Shown piece after piece: positions 25,801-33,344 of a stretch of DNA of 64,000 nt (the first letter of the stretch is position 1; each line of letters starts with the position of its first letter). Position numbers and translations under genes: made by a program. The stretch spans positions 1,488,001-1,552,000 of the forward strand of contig NZ_JAGS01000001.1 of NCBI RefSeq assembly GCF_000526775.1, written 5' to 3'. The notes under the pieces are model-generated. The model saw only the letters and a program-made list of their open reading frames with translations, ran no database searches and was not told where the DNA came from. This stretch comes from Ruminococcus albus AD2013 (GTDB taxonomy: Bacteria; Bacillota; Clostridia; Oscillospirales; Ruminococcaceae).

Positions 25801-26253
25801 TATCAGTTCCTGATCGCTCGTTGTAACGACACCGATCATAGCTGAACCTGCCTCGGCATACAGCTTTGCCGTTTTTTCGCCCAGCCAAGGAGTAAGATTT
25901 TCATAAAGGACATCGTAGAATTTTTCACATTCGTAGCTGTTGACTATCACCATCATGTCCGCAGTGCAGCTTGCACCGAAGGCTGCCCACAGAAAGCATA
26001 TGAACCTGCTTGTCAGCTCGGGGTCACGTGGGCGTAAAATTGTGGTATTTAATGCCTTTTCAAAACCAGCGAAATTGCTTTTCGACTTGCCGTAGGCGGA
26101 AGTCGTCTTTACTTCTTTCAGCAGGCTGTCATCACGGGGCGAGTCCATATCCATATATTTTACAAATATATCCTCGTTGGTGTATATCATTCCTATGCCC
26201 GTCAGCAGTTTGCCGAGCTTTGCCATGCTTTCAGAAACATCACCGTATATCAT
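22900..26253 (-). CDS. yehI: DUF4132 domain protein, YehI-like
   Basis: 1117 residues, soluble, largely alpha-helical with HEAT-like repeats through the middle (KTALAKILGSKPEWKDDII, AIASEAVRAMALSGS). The C-terminal 250 residues carry the DUF4132 signature (NDRKWTVDGWKALFVKNAV, GLIWGLYDADGKL, DIDAWKEQLSDYEI). E. coli YehI has the same domain, similar size, and sits beside yehLMPQ. Last gene of a five-gene operon: 18 bases after the SWIM gene, terminator behind it. AAAGGAG precedes the ATG. The function is unknown in all organisms I know of; the repeats suggest a scaffold or substrate-recognition role in a complex with the MoxR ATPase (inference). Confidence 0.8.
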   Translation of the reverse strand: MIYGDVSESMAKLGKLLTGIGMIYTNEDIFVKYMDMDSPRDDSLLKEVKTTSAYGKSKSNFAGFEKALNTTILRPRDPELTSRFICFLWAAFGASCTADMMVIVNSYECEKFYDVLYENLTPWLGEKTAKLYAEAGSAMIGVVTTSDQELIYDKYSTGELAALADIILETNSWAASILYSMALDKADEKKDAVIINKIVDHAVSLNIPKPSRYYDNWDYTLLLAECLRYTDKVKDKFAERCKTDMSKVPDIVLRNKCYKALDSFDKESTARKNGYVKFLVDQYCEDEEILPHLEYMAKEHTEVYTYYMTKETDVSAIRYMGDILKKLGLPCPDIDAAILEKALTIVSNTHRDDATDIIEYVKGSKPIEEVLDKMVDAPMNRGMNEYFDYYHDIGADKFFCRFFAAEMTINGGYSKTWMVKNATGLDFGKYPKEGVECLVTAGLPMNVILSCTADYIDNLYDSKNDTILKTADAAGKYRDLLLKTELSKLSATARQIGVMAYGTDPDTFKDKIFASADDSSKAVKTALAKILGSKPEWKDDIIALLSKKKASSREIALAAIERQGSAEYKEALEAAFESEKSAKIKDKIAVLIGAAVSSDGASAAAPLSAVDMLEELTKGGKAKKVAWAFEGSNYTVHNTEGGEVEQKYLEALILCYANMSELGVSTAANNLAENLNTRELNTFVQNVFGKWVDLGAQAKTKYVLYFAAIHGGEAMVDILMQYIKQWGENSRGAIASEAVRAMALSGSTTALMNVDGMSRKFKNKMVRSAAADALSNAAKELGLTTEELADKIVPDLGFDENMCREFDFGPRQFKVYLGTGNTLEIFCGEKQVKNLPKPGANDDAEKAAAASADFKEMKKQLKTVATNQKSRLESVLMNDRKWTVDGWKALFVKNAVMHGFATGLIWGLYDADGKLTQSFRYTEEGSFNTVDDDETELPAEGSIGLVHPLELTREDIDAWKEQLSDYEIEQPFPQLDRKVYTMTDEERESTEILRFENIELNSLSLIGKLTKTGWYKGYAEDAGFFNYFWREDISSRENLPDGTTVSKGVHAELEFSGASIVNYDFEGEDVTVGKLELHRPGADHYRSKPIKVGEVGDRYFSEIIMQLTAVLGTNEKE

Positions 26254-26271
26254 GTTGATTACTCCTTTCGT

Positions 26272-28059
26272 TTATGGGTCTAATTCACGAATATCACCAG
26301 GCTGCATCTGCGACAGTGCGCTGATGGTCTGAAGTTTTTGTTCACCTGTTCTGATATATGCCGAGAGCTTTTCCATGCTCTCCAGCATTTCACGGGCATC
26401 ACCGCCCGTGCTGTGTCGGAATGATGATGCGGTATCGATCACTTTTCCTGCCAGTTCTGCAAGACCTTTCATTCCGCAGTTTCCTGCATATTTTATCAGC
26501 TTTTCATCATCGCGTATCTCGGAGCGAAGTCCGCAGTGGATAATGGAACTCATCATACCATTTAGTTTTGCAAAGAGGTCGAGCAGAGTTTCGGCGTAGC
26601 CTGCATAGGCTGCTGCGTCATCATACCTTTCGGGGAGCTTGTAGCCGCTGCATTCAAAGGGTACGATGAAATCATATATCTCAATGGGGAAAATTGTCAG
26701 CTCGCCATCATCAATATTTGCCACCGCAAGCAGAGTGAAGCAGGTGTCCTTATCTGCCAGCATACGCTTGCCTATCCTTTCAAGGGTATCAATGAAAGCC
26801 TTGGTCTCGGCGCGGAATTTCGCCTTTATGTTTATATGACAGCCGTTGACATCTTCTATCTCCATGATGAACTGCTGGTCGTACTTATCATAGCGCTGAC
26901 TAAGGCAGGCGGTGGGTCTTACAAAGAAAAGCCTGTCGGTCTCAAGGTCGCCCGCTGTATCAAGGGCTATGGCTATCTCCCTGAAATCGTCCTTTATAAG
27001 GTCGTATACCACAGGAGAATTAAGGCTAACCTTTGACTGGCTCACTACCCTCGTTTCGGACGATGTGGATAATTTATCATCGCTTATTTTCGCATTGTGA
27101 AGAACGAGAGAATTCTTCATGAAAGATCTCAGCGGCACAGCAAGATCCCACGGGCATACAGCGGGGGCTCTGCGGCGTTTTTTTCCGCTTTCATAGAACA
27201 CGGGTCTGAGATCGGATACGGTCAGGAAGTTTCTGCCCGATGTTCTGTTCTCATCGATAAAGTAGAATATCTCCCCAACGTAATCTCCGATATCAACATC
27301 ACGGGCACCTACGGGGATAAGAGAAAGATCTCCGTCTAGTGTGGTATACTTTTTTTTGAACTCACCGAGGTCGTCTTCGGTAAGATCTTTTTCTTCAAGT
27401 TCGCGGAGAAGCTCATCGCATTTTAACAGCCTTTCGGTAAATTTATCAAGGTCAAATGCCGCACGGCGCTCGATATGGTCCGAGAGCCTGCCGCCTATCT
27501 CACGCATGATCTTTTCTGCTGCGGCGGCTTTTACGCTGTGGCACTTTACGGCGGCGGCTTCTATCCTTGCGGGCATATCCGCAGGGGTGCGCACAAGTCC
27601 CTCTGCTATTATCTCAGCGAGAAGACCTCTGCACAGTTCTGCACAGGCACGCACTTTAGCCCTGTCCTTTTCCGAGAGATAAATGGTTTCCGGTTCGGAT
27701 TCTTCCGGCTCTGGTGCGGGTATCTCTGCGGGTACAGCGGGAGTTTCCTGAACAGGTTCGGGGGCAGGTGCTTCATCGGCGGGGATAACACCTTTCATCA
27801 CCACAAGAGCTCCGACGATATGTCTGCACACGGCACGTGACGGGCAGGTGCAGATGCTTTTATCAAGGGGTGCTTTTATCGTGACGGTCTCGCCGCCAAA
27901 GTCTAAAACAATGCCATCATCGGTCTCGGTAAAATCGGAAGGTGCGCCTTCGGCATCTTTGCAGGCACGCTTGTATGTGCCTTTGTTAGCCAGTGCGATA
28001 AGGGTATCCTCATCGACTGAGGCTATGAGTTTTCGTATTTCTTTAGCTGCATCTGTCAA
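26272..28059 (-). CDS. yehQ: SWIM zinc-finger protein, YehQ-like
   Basis: 595 residues. A SWIM-type zinc-binding motif lies near residue 68 (CTCPSRAVCRHIVGAL, pattern CxC...CxH). A Pro/Glu-rich linker follows at about 90-125, then a long helical body with SLIPVGARDVDIGDYVGEIFY and, near the C-terminus, KYAGNCGMKGLAELAG. SWIM domains bind nucleic acid or protein. The start is TTG 28059, with GGGTGAGC upstream. It lies 4 bases after the VWA gene, so the two are translated in series. E. coli YehQ is the matching SWIM protein of the yehLMPQ cluster. The biochemical role is unknown. Confidence 0.78.
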   Translation of the reverse strand: MTDAAKEIRKLIASVDEDTLIALANKGTYKRACKDAEGAPSDFTETDDGIVLDFGGETVTIKAPLDKSICTCPSRAVCRHIVGALVVMKGVIPADEAPAPEPVQETPAVPAEIPAPEPEESEPETIYLSEKDRAKVRACAELCRGLLAEIIAEGLVRTPADMPARIEAAAVKCHSVKAAAAEKIMREIGGRLSDHIERRAAFDLDKFTERLLKCDELLRELEEKDLTEDDLGEFKKKYTTLDGDLSLIPVGARDVDIGDYVGEIFYFIDENRTSGRNFLTVSDLRPVFYESGKKRRRAPAVCPWDLAVPLRSFMKNSLVLHNAKISDDKLSTSSETRVVSQSKVSLNSPVVYDLIKDDFREIAIALDTAGDLETDRLFFVRPTACLSQRYDKYDQQFIMEIEDVNGCHINIKAKFRAETKAFIDTLERIGKRMLADKDTCFTLLAVANIDDGELTIFPIEIYDFIVPFECSGYKLPERYDDAAAYAGYAETLLDLFAKLNGMMSSIIHCGLRSEIRDDEKLIKYAGNCGMKGLAELAGKVIDTASSFRHSTGGDAREMLESMEKLSAYIRTGEQKLQTISALSQMQPGDIRELDP

Positions 28060-28063
28060 GTGC

Positions 28064-29215
28064 TCACCCCCCGCTGAATATCCTGCCTATGTAATCCCCA
28101 AGTTGGTCGGGGGTAAGTGCGCCCACGAATGCGCCCATATCTGCCAGCTGCTGACCGAGATTCCTGTCAAATGCTGCTTTGGCATCTTCATCAAGTGCGG
28201 TGAGATAGCTTAGCTTTGCACCGCTTGTGATGATATTCCTGCTGACGTTCATCAGCCTGTTGACAGGTCCTCCCTCGTAGAGGTCTGTGACGCATATCAC
28301 AACTGTCTGTGAGGGTGAGGATATAAGCTGTTCGCAGTAGCACATCGCCTTGCCTATATCAGTACCGCCCCCGAGCTGTACGCTCATGAGGACTTCGGCA
28401 GGGTCTTCTGCCTGCCCTGTGAGATCGACTATATTGGTATCGAATATCACAAGCTTGACTTCGGCAAAGGGCAGTTTTGAGATTATCTGCGCCATTACAG
28501 CGCTGTATATCACCGATCCCACCATCGAACCGCTTTCATCAACGGCGATTATGACGGTCTTATTATTGTAACGCTTTACGCGGTTGGAGAAATATATCTC
28601 TTTCAGCATCAGCTGTCCGCTTTCGCTGTCGTAGTTTTTAAGGTTGCGGCGTATGGTCTTTTTGATATCGAGATTTCTCGCCGTATGCACAGGGCTGGAA
28701 CTGTTGCGGTCTATCCTGCCGAGTATAGACTGTCTGACGCTGTTTTCCAGCTTTTCGCGGAGTTCTTCTGCCACCTTGGCGGCTATGCGCTTTGCGGTCT
28801 CCAGCACCTCACCTTTCATCAGGTGGCGCAGCTGCATTATGGTCTTCAGAAGATCCATATTCGGGGTCATCTTTTCAAGCACTTCTTTATCGGTGAGAAG
28901 TTCGGTAAGTTGGAATTCATCAAGGGCGTGCTTTTCAAGTACGTCTGCTGTCTTGTTCGGGAAAAGTTCACGGACTTTGGTTATCCACTTTGCGGCGCTG
29001 AGATTAGAATCTCCCCTGCCCCCGGATCTTCCGCCCTCGTCGCGTACATCATCACCCGAAGAACGGCTGTAGAGGTAGTCAAGGAGGTCTTCCATATCGG
29101 CAAGTGCATGAAGTTCGGAGGCACTGCCCGAAAATTCCAGATCTCTGTCGGACTGGCTTCCCAGTACCAGACGCCAGCGGTTCACCGATAATTCTTTGCG
29201 TTCTTCTTCCGTCAC
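28064..29215 (-). CDS. yehP: VWA-domain protein, YehP-like
   Basis: 383 residues. The C-terminal half is a von Willebrand A domain with a complete metal-ion-dependent adhesion site: IIAVDESGSM (DxSxS), the later Thr in LGGGTDIGKAM and Asp in VICVTDLYEGG. The N-terminal half is helical, with a basic arm (NLDIKKTIRRNLKNYD) typical of CoxE/YehP proteins that partner MoxR ATPases. GTG 29215 overlaps the DUF5682 stop (GTGA). In better-known MoxR-VWA pairs the ATPase remodels or inserts metal into a target recognised through the VWA protein; by analogy this is the adaptor. Confidence 0.86.
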   Translation of the reverse strand: MTEEERKELSVNRWRLVLGSQSDRDLEFSGSASELHALADMEDLLDYLYSRSSGDDVRDEGGRSGGRGDSNLSAAKWITKVRELFPNKTADVLEKHALDEFQLTELLTDKEVLEKMTPNMDLLKTIMQLRHLMKGEVLETAKRIAAKVAEELREKLENSVRQSILGRIDRNSSSPVHTARNLDIKKTIRRNLKNYDSESGQLMLKEIYFSNRVKRYNNKTVIIAVDESGSMVGSVIYSAVMAQIISKLPFAEVKLVIFDTNIVDLTGQAEDPAEVLMSVQLGGGTDIGKAMCYCEQLISSPSQTVVICVTDLYEGGPVNRLMNVSRNIITSGAKLSYLTALDEDAKAAFDRNLGQQLADMGAFVGALTPDQLGDYIGRIFSGG

Positions 29216-31629
29216 TGCCCCTCACCTCCGTTCAGTTTTGCTGTTATCAGACTGTCCAGCTTTCTGCCGAATTCGGACAAGCCTTCGTCTATGATATCGC
29301 CGTACATTATATCGTTATCCTTAACACCGTGTATGCCCGCTACCGCCTTTGCTATTGACTGTATCTCCGAGGGTGTGAAATGGGAGAAAGCAAGGCGCAT
29401 TGAGGGCAGTATCTCAAGGTAGTCTTCCCTATCAAAGCCTGTTATCAGGTCGTCGGTCATATACAGGAACGAATCATCGGCAAGGACGATATCACCTGCG
29501 GTGCAGAACAGACCTTTAAGGTAGTCAGCACCCTGCATACGCACCTTTTCGGAGCCTTGCAGGAATCCGCGCATGGCTTCTTCTGCGGCACATCTGCGGG
29601 TAGGGTCGAGAGAATAAAGCAGACCCATTGCCGCGCCGTATATCTCGGGGGTCTTGTCCTTTGATCCAGCAAGAGTAAGGAGCGCTTCTTCAAAAGTACC
29701 CCGCCAGCTTTCAAGCATACTGCCTGTCAGGCTGTACATCAGGCGCATGATATCCACCACATCAACTGCTTTATCTTCGGGAGAATTCGCCATTGCGGGC
29801 AGTGCGGGGATAAGGCTTGACATACATTTTTCAAGGCAGGCAAAGGAAGAACTGTCCTCAAATTCGTACAGCTTTTGCAGATCGCAGAGTCTGGCGAAAC
29901 AGCGCAGACCCTCGCCAATGGAGAAGAAATCGCCGTCTTCGGAAACTATATCATAAATCAGTTCTTTCTGATGGTCGGTGAGTGGTATGCCCATGAGGAA
30001 GCAGTCTATTGCGGTCTGTGCCGCGTCCTGACAGCGGCGGTTCTCGTTGAGGGCTCGTGCCGCAAGATTGGTGCAGGCTTCTTCAATGGTGAAACCGTCG
30101 GCGGTATGGTCGATTAGAGAAGCGTCCACCTGCGGAGTGCGGCGGTATTTCCATAGCTCACGCACACGGCTCCTGTCCCTGCCGCGTTTCAGGTCGGGAC
30201 CTTTTGTCAGGGTAGCAAAGCCTGTATCAAGATAAGTCAGCCTGTGCAGTAATCGGCTGAGGGCAAGACCTCTTTCACCGAGGAACAGAGGTACGTCAGC
30301 CTCCTGCGGGATAACGCTGGCGTATTTCAGTTTGAAAATATCACACTGTTTTTCAAAGTCTGCCACAAGGGGCGGTACATGGGTCTTATCGCCGATACGC
30401 CCGATACTATCCCCTGTTGCAAGGCGTTTCATTATATCAAGGGGCATTGCGGATGATATGGTCTTTTCGCCCTTGATGAACGCCGAGGTGATACCGTCGG
30501 CAAGTTCCGAAAGACCGCACTGGCTCACGTTCCTGAGAGCGGCAAGACCTGACATAACGGTCTCTGCGGAAGTGATATCGGCTATTGATATGGGGATATC
30601 CTTTTGGGAACTTTCCTTGGCTGTCTTTATAAGCAGTTCAAGGGTGGCATCATTATAGACATTCGCCGAATCTGCGCCGTTTACGATGCGCTTCATTATG
30701 CTGTCATAGAAAGCGGGACATCTCATGCCCGATGCGTAGCCGTGGAGTGCATCTGCGGCTTCGTAAGAATAAGCCGTGGGGAAAGAGCCCTGAATATCAG
30801 GTGTCATCTTGTGTAGCTTTTCAGCCTTGAAATTACCCTTATGCATCAGCTTCGCAAGCCCGAGGCTGTGAAGTCCGCCTGTTACCACAAGAACTTTTTC
30901 GCCCTTGTCAAGGGCTTCTTTTATTCGAAGAGCCATATGCCTTTCGCGGGCGAGAGTGCCCTCTGCTTCAAGCTCGGCATCCTTTTCCTGAGAGCGTGTC
31001 AGCACGCAATAAGTGTGCATATTTTTGCAGAATTCGGCGGGTGTGAGTTTAAGACCCTCTATCTCAAAATACTTCTCCCAGAATTCTTCAAAATTGCGTA
31101 TGCCTGTTTTCTCACAGAGCCTTTTGTAGAACTGAGAACGTATAAGGCGGGTGTCATCGGTATAGCTGTGCTTTTCAGCATCTTTGCGCAGACCCTTGCC
31201 CTTTGCGGTGTGTATGAGTATCTCGCTGTAAGGCAGGTCGATGAATGCGGCAGTGATACCCTTTGCCGCAGCGGCTGCCAGTGCGTTGAATTCGGGTGAG
31301 GAATAGAGGAATGGATAGTAGCACTTGTAGTCCTCGGCATCTTCGCTGACAAGCTTCTTTTTATCCTTGTAGAAGTAGTAGAAAGCCGCCGGGAGTTCGG
31401 TGCGTTCATCGGTCAGCACGGAGATAAGGTCGTTGGCATTTTCGGGACCTTCCACCAGTACCGCTGTGGGTGAGAATTCCTCTATCGCACGAAGAAGCTG
31501 ATAGGAACAAACAGGGCTGTGGTGCCTTACGGGAAAGAACAGAAGTCTGCGTGAAGTATCGTATTTCAGAAATTCACCTGCTTCACCCGTTATCTCAGTA
31601 AAGAGGCTGTCTTTGAATATTCCGTCCAT
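29212..31629 (-). CDS. yehM: DUF5682 protein, YehM-like
   Basis: 805 residues, soluble. The N-terminus contains FFPVRHHSPVCSYQLLRAIEE and VLVEGPENANDL, with later VLVVTGGLHSLGLAKL; these recall the TraB/erythromycin-esterase-like fold (conserved His and Glu) suggested for DUF5682. The C-terminal part is helical repeat. ATG 31629 lies 40 bases inside the upstream AAA+ gene and has AAGGTGG before it, so translation is coupled. E. coli YehM (about 760 residues) occupies the same place in yehLMPQ. If the esterase-like fold is real, this would be the only enzyme-like member of the cluster besides the ATPase. No substrate is known. Confidence 0.8.
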   Translation of the reverse strand: MDGIFKDSLFTEITGEAGEFLKYDTSRRLLFFPVRHHSPVCSYQLLRAIEEFSPTAVLVEGPENANDLISVLTDERTELPAAFYYFYKDKKKLVSEDAEDYKCYYPFLYSSPEFNALAAAAAKGITAAFIDLPYSEILIHTAKGKGLRKDAEKHSYTDDTRLIRSQFYKRLCEKTGIRNFEEFWEKYFEIEGLKLTPAEFCKNMHTYCVLTRSQEKDAELEAEGTLARERHMALRIKEALDKGEKVLVVTGGLHSLGLAKLMHKGNFKAEKLHKMTPDIQGSFPTAYSYEAADALHGYASGMRCPAFYDSIMKRIVNGADSANVYNDATLELLIKTAKESSQKDIPISIADITSAETVMSGLAALRNVSQCGLSELADGITSAFIKGEKTISSAMPLDIMKRLATGDSIGRIGDKTHVPPLVADFEKQCDIFKLKYASVIPQEADVPLFLGERGLALSRLLHRLTYLDTGFATLTKGPDLKRGRDRSRVRELWKYRRTPQVDASLIDHTADGFTIEEACTNLAARALNENRRCQDAAQTAIDCFLMGIPLTDHQKELIYDIVSEDGDFFSIGEGLRCFARLCDLQKLYEFEDSSSFACLEKCMSSLIPALPAMANSPEDKAVDVVDIMRLMYSLTGSMLESWRGTFEEALLTLAGSKDKTPEIYGAAMGLLYSLDPTRRCAAEEAMRGFLQGSEKVRMQGADYLKGLFCTAGDIVLADDSFLYMTDDLITGFDREDYLEILPSMRLAFSHFTPSEIQSIAKAVAGIHGVKDNDIMYGDIIDEGLSEFGRKLDSLITAKLNGGEGQ

Positions 31630-32696
31630 ACGCCGCCCACCTTTTTCGCTTTCTCCTTGACTGCTGTTCTGAAATATGCTTTCAGCTTTTCAAGGTCGTC
31701 CTTATTCTCCTTGCACACCGCGCCGAGAAGATTCTCTGTCAGTATGCCCATATCCGCTGTGCCGTCGCCGTAATACCATGCGTGGCTGATAGTCTGATAA
31801 TAGACGGATACAGCTTCCGCGGTACTCATGACAGCGGCAGGCTTTTCAACCACGGTGCCCTCGGCTGTTTTGCCCTCACGGAGTTCGTGGTAAGTTACTG
31901 CCAGAAGTTCTGCCACATCGGTATCTATCGGACAGTCGATATGACCTGCCTTAGCCATGTTTTCGGCTTCACGGATAATTATCTCCTTTTCAAGACTTAC
32001 ATCGCTTACAGGTTCAACGGTCTCGAAGTTGAAACGTCTTTTAAGAGCGCCCGACATCTCGTTTACGCCCTTATCGCGGGTGTTGGCAGTGCCAATAATA
32101 TTGAAGCCGCGTTTTGCCTGAACAAGGCCCTCATCGCCCAGTTCTGGGATATTGAGTATCTGGTCACTCATCACGGATATAAGGCTGTCCTGTATCTCGG
32201 CGGGAGTACGGGTTATCTCCTCAAAGCGGGCAAATATGCCTTTCTCCATTCCAACAAGCAGTGGCGAGGGGACGAGGGCTTCGCGGCAGGGACCCTTTGC
32301 AAGCAGCAGGGCATAGTTCCAGCTGTACTTTATCATATCCTCGGTGGTGCCCGCCGTACCCTGAACTGTGTTGGTGCTGACACCGCAGCAGGCGGCTGAC
32401 AGAAGTTCGGAAAGCATGGTCTTTGCTGTGCCGGGTTCGCCCACAAGCATAAGTCCGCGGCTGCCCGCAAGGGTGATAATGCATCTTTCAACGAGTGCGT
32501 CGTTGCCGTAGAACTTGCGGGGTATCTTTACTTTGCCCTCGGGGGTATCCACCTCACCGCCGAGTATGAAAGTTCGTGCTGCCTTCGGTGAAAGCAGCCA
32601 GTTTTCGGGCTTTTTGCCATTATCGTTTTCACGCAGTACTTTCAGCTGGTCGGCATATCTGATCTCCACGGGTGGTTTTATGAAGTTCTGTTCCAT
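31590..32696 (-). CDS. yehL: MoxR-family AAA+ ATPase, YehL-like
   Basis: 368 residues. Walker A is GEPGTAKTMLS. The Walker B/sensor area includes GIFARFEEITRTP and FNIIGTANTRDKGVNEMSGALKRRFNFE with its arginine fingers. This AAA+ family forms hexamers that remodel proteins or help metal insertion, usually with a VWA partner; the YehL subfamily was separated by Snider and Houry on the basis of neighbours like these. First gene of the operon, with GGAGGAGC before ATG 32696. It lacks the domain additions of RavA. It probably powers whatever the other four proteins do. Confidence 0.88.
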   Translation of the reverse strand: MEQNFIKPPVEIRYADQLKVLRENDNGKKPENWLLSPKAARTFILGGEVDTPEGKVKIPRKFYGNDALVERCIITLAGSRGLMLVGEPGTAKTMLSELLSAACCGVSTNTVQGTAGTTEDMIKYSWNYALLLAKGPCREALVPSPLLVGMEKGIFARFEEITRTPAEIQDSLISVMSDQILNIPELGDEGLVQAKRGFNIIGTANTRDKGVNEMSGALKRRFNFETVEPVSDVSLEKEIIIREAENMAKAGHIDCPIDTDVAELLAVTYHELREGKTAEGTVVEKPAAVMSTAEAVSVYYQTISHAWYYGDGTADMGILTENLLGAVCKENKDDLEKLKAYFRTAVKEKAKKVGGVWTEYSKTASLLR

Positions 32697-32712
32697 AGGG
32701 GTGCTCCTCCTT

Positions 32713-32726
32713 ATTCGTTCACGAAT
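32713..32726. promoter_or_regulatory. Palindrome in the yehL-like leader
   Basis: ATTCGTTCACGAAT, a perfect 14-base inverted repeat with 6-bp arms between the promoter and the ribosome binding site. It could be an operator or a small mRNA hairpin. Confidence 0.45.
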
Positions 32727-32739
32727 TATCCATGTATTG

Positions 32740-32768
32740 ATTATAACATATTTATTTTCAGATTACAA
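32740..32768 (-). promoter_or_regulatory. Promoter of the yeh-like operon
   Basis: Minus strand TTGTAA (32768-32763), 17-nt spacer, TATAAT (32745-32740). The weak -35 hints at low or activated expression. Confidence 0.65.
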
Positions 32769-32827
32769 CAGATTTTTATAAAAAATGAAATACAGTACAA
32801 TTTTCTGTACTAAAAATGTTCGCGGCA

Positions 32828-32863
32828 ATAAAAAACTGCTCTCCGCAAAAACAGAGAACAGTT
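32828..32863 (-). terminator. Terminator of the DUF6171 gene
   Basis: Minus strand AACTG and TTCTCTG pair with the segment CGGAGA and CAGTT, followed by TTTTATT. Confidence 0.75.
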
Positions 32864-32877
32864 AAAAAGCTATTTAT

Positions 32878-33129
32878 TTACCAGTATTTGCCTTCCCCGG
32901 GACAGCTTTGTTCGGGTTTCAGCGCACGGAGTTCCACATAACAGCCGCAGACAGCGCACATACCGTTTGAAAGCTGTTCGCACTGTTTGCACAGTGTAAG
33001 TCGGCGCTGATATTCTTCCTCGTCCACGCGCTTATCCTCGGGAACAGCGGCGATATACTCCATGAGTTTTTCGGTATAAGCATCACGGTCGATATCCGCC
33101 AGCAGACATTTTTTGCAGATTATTTTCAT
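32878..33129 (-). CDS. Small cysteine-rich protein, DUF6171-like
   Basis: 83 residues with cysteines in two zinc-ribbon-like groups: CKKCLL at the N-terminus and CKQCEQL...CAVCGCYVELRA...CPGEGKYW towards the end. I recognise the pattern as DUF6171, a small family of Firmicutes; function unknown, zinc binding likely. AGGAGGTCAC precedes the ATG. It is monocistronic with its own terminator. Confidence 0.75.
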   Translation of the reverse strand: MKIICKKCLLADIDRDAYTEKLMEYIAAVPEDKRVDEEEYQRRLTLCKQCEQLSNGMCAVCGCYVELRALKPEQSCPGEGKYW

Positions 33130-33238
33130 AGTGACCTCCTGCGGACAGGTTTTTGCTGAGTTATATGGGTATATTATAACAGAAAAACAGATTTTGTCAA
33201 GTGAGGGATTTAAATATTAGATTATTTTTGTTCATAGT

Positions 33239-33308
33239 GAAGCCTCACACGACTAAAGTCGCGTGCTTCCAATAGTGTCCTAGCGGACACGCCCACTTTA
33301 GGTGGGCG
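33239..33308 (-). ncRNA. Probable omega RNA (TnpB guide RNA) scaffold
   Basis: Directly after the tnpB stop on the minus strand come three hairpins: 33308-33290 (CGCCCAC/GTGGGCG), 33290-33275 (GTGTCC/GGACAC) and 33269-33239 (GAAGC/GCTTC enclosing CGCGACT/AGTCGTG). TnpB proteins use an RNA made from the end of their gene and the element's right end, so this is where the scaffold should be. The guide would be the sequence just beyond 33239. Confidence 0.6.
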
Positions 33309-33344
33309 GACTACGTTTCTACCATACAGCCTGAACTAAGAAAA

